Position numbers and translations under genes: made by a program. Below, in pieces: positions 58,443-64,000 of a stretch of 64,000 nucleotides of DNA (position 1 is the stretch's first letter; each line of letters opens with the position of its first letter). Source of the DNA: Oscillatoriales cyanobacterium. GTDB lineage: Bacteria > Cyanobacteriota > Cyanobacteriia > CACIAM-69d. The notes under the pieces are model-generated. The model saw nothing but the letters and a program-made list of their open reading frames with translations, searched no databases and was not told the DNA's origin. The stretch spans positions 62,001 through 126,000 of the forward strand of contig RDXB01000034.1 of the NCBI GenBank assembly GCA_004292515.1, read 5' to 3'.

Positions 58443-59894
58443 TTGAAACGCCATCAATTTCTACGATTCATGCTGAGTGGTCTGGGTGGCGCGGGCCTGT
58501 GGGGTTGTGGTCAGCACGCTTGGCTGGCGCTTGATGCATCCCGTTCCCAACCCATGTCTGCGAGCCGTTCTCCCAACCAACCCACCCCAACCCAAACCCG
58601 TGCATCCCAAAGGGTGGTGGTGATTGGGGCCGGGATTGCCGGGTTGGCCGCCGCCCGCCAACTGCGCCTCCAGGGATGGGAGGTGGTGGTGCTGGAAGGG
58701 CGCGATCGCGTGGGTGGACGGCTCTGGTCCCTGCGGCCACCCGACCTGAAAGGCATGGCCCTGGACTTGGGAGCCAGTTGGATTCACGGGGTGCAGGACA
58801 ACCCGATCGCCGCCTTGGCCCAGCAATGGCAAATCCCCACCGTCACCACCGACTTGGACAACTCGCGGCTCTATGACTGGGATGGCCGATCGGTCAGCGA
58901 TCCGCAAGTCGATCGCCTAGAAGGGGTCATGGAGCGGTTATTGGCGCAACAAAACCAGTTACGCAAAGGCCGCAAAGCCGATCGCCCCCTGCTCGATGAC
59001 CTCCAAAGCCTTGTTGAACAGGCCAAACTAGATAGCTCAGATCAGCGGATTGTCTAGAACTTGCTCAAGGGGGCGATCGAGCATGAGTATGGCGGGGCAA
59101 TGGCGGATTTATCTGGCAACACCTGGGACATGGGTGGCGGTTTTGAGGGCAACGATGTGCTGTTTCCCAGCGGCTACGACTCGATCGCCCGCCGGTTGTC
59201 CACAGGGCTGGAACTGCACCTGAATCAAGTGGTGCAGCGGATTGAGTATGGCGATCGCGGCGTGCAGGTCATCACCGATCGCCAGGAATGGGCCGGCATC
59301 GCGGCGATCGTCACCCTCCCGATCGGCGTACTTCAATCGGGCCGCGTCACCTTTTCGCCCCCGCTGCCCCAACCCCACCAAACCGCCATCAGCCGCCTTG
59401 GAATGGGCATCCTCAACAAAACCTATCTGGAATTTCCCCGCGCCTTCTGGCCCTCCGATCCCGACTGGATCGGCTATGCCGCCCAGCAGCCTGGTCAATG
59501 GAGCGAGTGGGTGAATATGCAGCGTGCTATCCAACGGCCGATTTTGTTGGGGTTCAACGCCGGGCGATCGGGTTTGGCGCTAGAAGCAGCTAGCGATGAC
59601 CAAACGGTGGCCGAGGCGCTGGCGGTGCTCCGGCGGATGTTTGGCAAGACAGTGCCAGACCCCACGGCCGCTTGGGTGACCCGCTGGGGGCGCGATCCCT
59701 TTGCGGGCGGCTCCTATTCCTTTCTGCGGGTGGGGGCAACTCCAGCCGATCGCAGCCAACTAGCTAAACCGGTGGGCGATCGGCTCTTTTTTGCGGGCGA
59801 AGCCACCTCTCGCCGGTATGCAGCCACCGTCCATGGGGCCTATCAATCGGGCCAGCACGCGGCCGATCGGGTAATCGCAACCCATGACCTATAA
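58443..59894 (+). pseudogene. Flavin-dependent amine oxidase interrupted by one in-frame TAG (59055-59057)
   Basis: N-half VVVIGAGIAGLAAARQLRLQGWEVVVLEGRDRVGGRLWSL; C-half FAGGSYSFLRVGATPADRSQLAKPVGDRLFFAGEATSRRYAATVHGAYQSGQHAADRV. Both halves are in the same frame. Confidence 0.85.
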
Positions 59895-59947
59895 CCATCT
59901 GGCTGTCCAATGGGTCATTCAATAGACTTCTTGCGCGAATTAGCTAA

Positions 59948-60075
59948 CAGCCCTCATCCCCCAACCCCTGCTCCTAAAGAGAGCGAAGGGGAGCCAGAAA
60001 TAGGGAGTGACGGCGATTTCATTGTTAGTGGTCAAGTCCCTCTCCCAAGTCGGGCGAGGGATTTAGGGTGAGGGT
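59948..60075 (+). repeat. Interspersed repeat (CCCTCATCCCCCAACCCCT...GAAGGGGAGCC), copy B
   Basis: gccctcatcccccaacccctgctcctaaagagagcgaaggggagccaga...agtccctctcccaagtcgggcgagggatttagggtgaggg. Confidence 0.8.
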
Positions 60076-60386
60076 TTTGATTGATGCAAGAGGTCTAATG
60101 GGTTGCCCAATGGGTTGTCCAATGAGCAGCAGTTGGCGCGATCGCCCCATTGCGATAGACTAGGACGGCGATACAACCCAGTGTCAGCCGCCTTGGCGAG
60201 CCAGCACTGCCGGGCAACCGGAAACGCTTGGGAACAATCAGGCTTAACGTCCAGCGCATGCACCCACGTCAGCGCTGTGGCGATCCCCAGTTGAACCCAC
60301 CCCCAACAGACTTTCGTTAGCATTTCGGAACTCTGGAGGACACCTTCGCCCCGCGTGCAAGGGCAAGGCCAATTGGAGCGTTGTGA

Positions 60387-60413
60387 GTCGGTACCAGTGA
60401 ACCGGCTTTTTTT
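60387..60413 (+). terminator. Intrinsic-terminator-like hairpin in the rimP leader region
   Basis: GTCGGT-accagtga-ACCGGC followed by TTTTTTT. Confidence 0.6.
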
Positions 60414-60622
60414 ATGGCCCGATCGCGGGCACGCTCTGAAATTATGGCCGGCGCTAGGTGCGATCGCTCCCCTCTCATCCAAGCCACGAGCTGCCGCACA
60501 GCAAGCCGTTAACCATTGGGTGGTCAACCGCCCGGTTGTGGCGCGTTTTGTGGAATGCACCGTTGCCCACCGAGACCGATCGCTGCGTCGGTGCTTGCTC
60601 GATCGTTTTACAGTCTGGTTTC

Positions 60623-61090
60623 ATGGCCCATCCCGCAATTCCTCGCATTCTGGAACTCGCCACCCCGATCGCAACCGATTTGGGGTTAGCGCTGGTGGGG
60701 GCAACGTTCCACACCAACGAAAGTCCCCCCGTCCTGCGGCTTGAGCTGCGCAATCCCAGTGGTGATACCAGCCTGGATGATTGCGAGCGAGTGAGCCGCG
60801 CCCTCGAACCCGTTCTCGACGAAGCAGACGTGCTGCCCGGAGCCTACGTGCTGGAAGTTTCCAGCCCTGGCTTGTCGGAATTTTTGGAAACCGATCGGGA
60901 ATTTACCTCCTTCAAGGGGTTTGAAGTCAGCGTCACCACCCGAGAGCCACACAAGGGCAAGACCCTCTGGACTGGTAGCCTGATCGGTCGCGACGACACC
61001 ACCGTGCGCATCAATCAAAAAGGTCGGGCGATCGCCATTCCCCGCGACCTTGTAGCCCAAGTTCGCCTAGCCGACAGCCTGCAAGAATAG
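60623..61090 (+). CDS. rimP: Ribosome maturation factor RimP
   Basis: MAHPAIPRILELATPIATDLGLALVGATFH...LEPVLDEADVLPGAYVLEVSSPGLSEFLETDREFTSFKGFEV; ATG at 60623 preferred. Confidence 0.94.
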   Translation: MAHPAIPRILELATPIATDLGLALVGATFHTNESPPVLRLELRNPSGDTSLDDCERVSRALEPVLDEADVLPGAYVLEVSSPGLSEFLETDREFTSFKGFEVSVTTREPHKGKTLWTGSLIGRDDTTVRINQKGRAIAIPRDLVAQVRLADSLQE

Positions 61091-61314
61091 CGGCCACACT
61101 GCGGCGATCGACGATCACATAGTCCTCATTGCCCAGCCCCAGAACCGTAATCGCCAGGGGATCTGCTCCACTCGCTCGGTTGAGTTGCCTAGTCGATCGC
61201 CCACCCGATCATCCAGCCACCCCAGCCCTCGCATCCAGACCCTAGGGACGACCGATCGCCCCGAATCGTCACCCCCCACCCCCTTTACCCTTCACCACTC
61301 AGGAGCGCCCTCTC

Positions 61315-62817
61315 ATGTCCATGGTTCGCCTCACCGGTCTGCAAGGCATGATCGACGGCATCAGCCGCGAACGTAACCTCCCCAAAACCGCCGTCGAAGC
61401 GGCCCTGCGCGAAGCTTTGCTTAAGGGCTACGAGCGCTATCGCCGCACCCAGAGCCTCGACGGTCGCAATATTTTCGATGAAACCTACTTCGATAACTTT
61501 GAAGTCGAGCTTGACACCGACGAAGAAGGCTTCCGCGTTCTCGCCACCAAGAGCATCGTTGAAGAGGTTGACAGCCCCGACCACGAAATTGCCCTGATCG
61601 ACGTGCAGGAAGTGGCCGCCGAAGCCCAACTAGGCGACACGGTGATTTTGGATGTCACGCCCGATCGCGACGACTTTGGGCGGATGGCCGCCATCCAAAC
61701 CAAACAGGTCTTGGCCCAAAAGCTCCGAGATCAACAACGCAAGCTGATCCAAGAAGAATTCCAAGAGCTGGAAAGCACCGTGCTCCAAGGGCGGATCCTG
61801 CGTTTCGAGCGCCAATCGGTGATCGTGGCCGTCACCAGCGGCTACAGCCAGCCAGAAGTGGAAGCCGAGTTGCCCAAGCGCGAGCAACTCCCCAACGACA
61901 CCTACCGAGCAAACGGCCCGCTCAAGGTCTACCTGAAGAAGGTGTGTGAAGGCTCCCAGCGCGGGCCGCAACTGCTGGTGTCGCGGGCTGATGCAGGCTT
62001 GGTCGTGTACCTGTTTGCCAACGAAGTGCCGGAGATTGAAGACGACATCGTACGGATCGTGGCCGTGGCCCGGGAAGCCAATCCGCCGTCGCGTCACGTG
62101 GGCCCACGCACCAAAATTGCCGTAGATACGGTGGAACGTGATGTAGATCCCGTGGGGGCTTGCATTGGGGCGCGGGGATCGCGGATTCAGGTGGTGGTGA
62201 ACGAACTGCGCGGCGAAAAAATCGATGTGATTCGCTGGTCGCCCGACCCAGCTACCTACATTGCCAATGCTCTGAGTCCGGCGCGGGTTGTGGAAGTGCG
62301 GCTGATGAACCCGGAAGAACGCCAAGCCCATGTGCTGGTGGGTGAAGATCAATTGAGCTTGGCGATCGGCAAGGAAGGCCAAAATGTGCGCTTGGCAGCC
62401 CGTCTAACCGGCTGGAAGATCGACATTCGCGATGTGGCGAAATACGATCGTGATCGTGAGGATGAGGATATGTCGGCTTACTTAGCCGATCGCGCTGAGT
62501 CCTTGGCCCAAGCTGCTGCCCTAGCTGCCGAAGCCAGTGAGTTCGAGGGCGACGACATTGACGACATGAACGATGACATCGACATTGATGCCAATGCCAA
62601 TGAAGTTGATCAGGTTGATCAGGAGTCGTTTGCAGATGATTACGATCATGCGACGGCCGCAGCCGACGACGAGACGGACACCACCGACGAGGCGATCGCA
62701 GCCGATGAGGACGACGACGAGCCTCCCTCAGCCATCAATGAGGAAGATGAAGCCGATGAGTCGCCCCTTGCGGAACCGATCGAAGCCGATTCTGATCTTG
62801 ACCAGGAGGAGGACTAA
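61315..62817 (+). CDS. nusA: Transcription termination/antitermination factor NusA with long acidic C-terminal tail
   Basis: VDPVGACIGARGSRIQVVVNELRGEKIDVIRWSPDPATYIANALSPA; C-terminal about 100 aa D/E-rich. Confidence 0.97.
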   Translation: MSMVRLTGLQGMIDGISRERNLPKTAVEAALREALLKGYERYRRTQSLDGRNIFDETYFDNFEVELDTDEEGFRVLATKSIVEEVDSPDHEIALIDVQEVAAEAQLGDTVILDVTPDRDDFGRMAAIQTKQVLAQKLRDQQRKLIQEEFQELESTVLQGRILRFERQSVIVAVTSGYSQPEVEAELPKREQLPNDTYRANGPLKVYLKKVCEGSQRGPQLLVSRADAGLVVYLFANEVPEIEDDIVRIVAVAREANPPSRHVGPRTKIAVDTVERDVDPVGACIGARGSRIQVVVNELRGEKIDVIRWSPDPATYIANALSPARVVEVRLMNPEERQAHVLVGEDQLSLAIGKEGQNVRLAARLTGWKIDIRDVAKYDRDREDEDMSAYLADRAESLAQAAALAAEASEFEGDDIDDMNDDIDIDANANEVDQVDQESFADDYDHATAAADDETDTTDEAIAADEDDDEPPSAINEEDEADESPLAEPIEADSDLDQEED

Positions 62818-62823
62818 GCCCGC

Positions 62824-63132
62824 TTGCCGCCTAACTATCGTCGCTGTCTGATTTGTCGGCGCACGGCCCATCGTTCAGAGTTTTGGCGGATTGTGCGACT
62901 CGCCAACTCTGGACAAGTCCAACTCAATCACGGTATGGGGCGCTCAGCTTACCTTTGCCCCTGCACCGATTGCTTACGGGCCGCTCAACGCAAGGATCGC
63001 ATCGGTCGATCGCTCAAAATTGCCGTATCTGACTCGGTTTACGCGCAGTTATGGCAACGGATTGCCCCACCCACCGATTCCCAGGGAAATCCCAACACCA
63101 CCGGATCGAACCGCCCCCATCGCGAGTCATAA
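62824..63132 (+). CDS. ylxR: YlxR family RNA-binding protein
   Basis: NYRRCLICRRTAHRSEFWRIVRLANSGQVQLNHGMGRSAYLCPCTDCLRAAQRKDRIGRSLK; sits between nusA and infB. Confidence 0.9.
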   Translation: MPPNYRRCLICRRTAHRSEFWRIVRLANSGQVQLNHGMGRSAYLCPCTDCLRAAQRKDRIGRSLKIAVSDSVYAQLWQRIAPPTDSQGNPNTTGSNRPHRES

Positions 63133-63212
63133 TGGACAAGACGGCTCGATCGAAATGTTTCAAATGACGGTGGGCTATGATGTCGTGACGCAATAGGATT
63201 CGAGGAAACTGG

Positions 63213-64000
63213 ATGAGTACAGGCCGCGTGAGAATTTACGATTTAGCGAGAGAACTACACCTGGAAAATCGCGAGATTTTAACAATCTGCGAGCAACTAA
63301 ACATTCCCTTCAAAAGCCACAGCAGCACCATCACCGAACCCGAGGCCGCCCAAATTCGCAGCGCGGCCCCTCAGCATTTTGCGAACCGACCTGTGCCCTC
63401 CAGCGCCCCTCTCTCCTCAGATTCAGCGGTGAATTCAGCTCCTCCGACTCATCCTGACGCTTCCTCATCCGATTCCCCTTCTGAAGCCCTCGATCGCGCC
63501 CCTGCTATGCCGAAAAAGCAGCAAATTCTCGAAATCCGTAAGCCCAAATTGCGCCCCACCAATACCGAAACGACTGCCGCCGAACCCACGCCGCCGTCCA
63601 ATCGTCCGGCTCCCCCAAAATTGATCTCGCCCAAGCGTTCGGACAATGCAGCTCCCGCTCCAGCCGCAGCCGTTAGTGTTCCTTCCGACAGCCCCAGCGA
63701 TGGCAGCGGTAGCAGCGGCGATCGCCCCCCGGCACGCAGCAAAGCAGACAGCCCCGGCGATCGGCGCTTAAGCGAACCCGCTGCACCTCGTGAAAAGCGG
63801 CTCGAACCCAAAGCTGAACTCAAAGGAGCCCCGCTACGGCCCGCCGCAACCAGCAGCACCCCCGCCAGTGCGGCCAATTCCGCCACACCGCGCCCCATAA
63901 AGAAACCTGAGCTGGTGGGCCCACCGTCTCGCCCCGTCAAACCCGACCCGAAGACCGCCGATGGCAGCGGTGGCGGCGGCGGTCGTCCCAGTAATCCGAA
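63213..64000 (+). CDS. infB: Translation initiation factor IF-2, N-terminal part (runs off window)
   Basis: Manual translation: MSTGRVRIYDLARELHLENREILTICEQLNIPFKSHSSTITEPEAAQIRS, then Pro/Ser-rich linker. Not in ORF track. Confidence 0.93.
   Translation, partial: MSTGRVRIYDLARELHLENREILTICEQLNIPFKSHSSTITEPEAAQIRSAAPQHFANRPVPSSAPLSSDSAVNSAPPTHPDASSSDSPSEALDRAPAMPKKQQILEIRKPKLRPTNTETTAAEPTPPSNRPAPPKLISPKRSDNAAPAPAAAVSVPSDSPSDGSGSSGDRPPARSKADSPGDRRLSEPAAPREKRLEPKAELKGAPLRPAATSSTPASAANSATPRPIKKPELVGPPSRPVKPDPKTADGSGGGGGRPSNP

Noticed and set aside
1-64000. tRNA/rRNA genes
   Set aside because: Scanned for GTTCRANYC-type T-arms and rRNA-like blocks; none convincing. tRNAscan-SE/Infernal would be decisive.

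Overview
Cyanobacterial chromosomal window, recognisable from very dense HIP1-type GCGATCGC octamers and from photosynthesis and phycobilisome genes. Most of it is housekeeping: the min operon, an intact dnaE, groEL2 with a CIRCE operator, cinA, ribF, surE, pyrD, and rimP-nusA-ylxR-infB. Photosynthesis-related genes include psbX, petM, ycf66, cpcG, two CpcS/CpeS-family lyases, an NblB-like HEAT protein and rbcR. Several real genes are missing from the ORF track because they are short or run off the window edge: a Hsp70/actin-fold-like CDS at 1-1235 (-), DUF2256, psbX, petM and infB. The most unusual observations are: (1) a 1627-aa acidic repeat-rich protein overlapping ATGA with the actin-fold-like gene; (2) an interspersed MITE-like family with a CAAGGGGCTTAAGCCCCTTG palindrome and AGAGGATGTCTGAAAAG-like termini, at least 8 copies or fragments; (3) many short tandem repeats (9-18 bp units) abutting stop codons or filling intergenic gaps; (4) a flavin amine oxidase interrupted by one in-frame TAG; (5) acidic C-terminal tails on NusA and MinE. 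All product calls are by eye from the translations; no database search was run.
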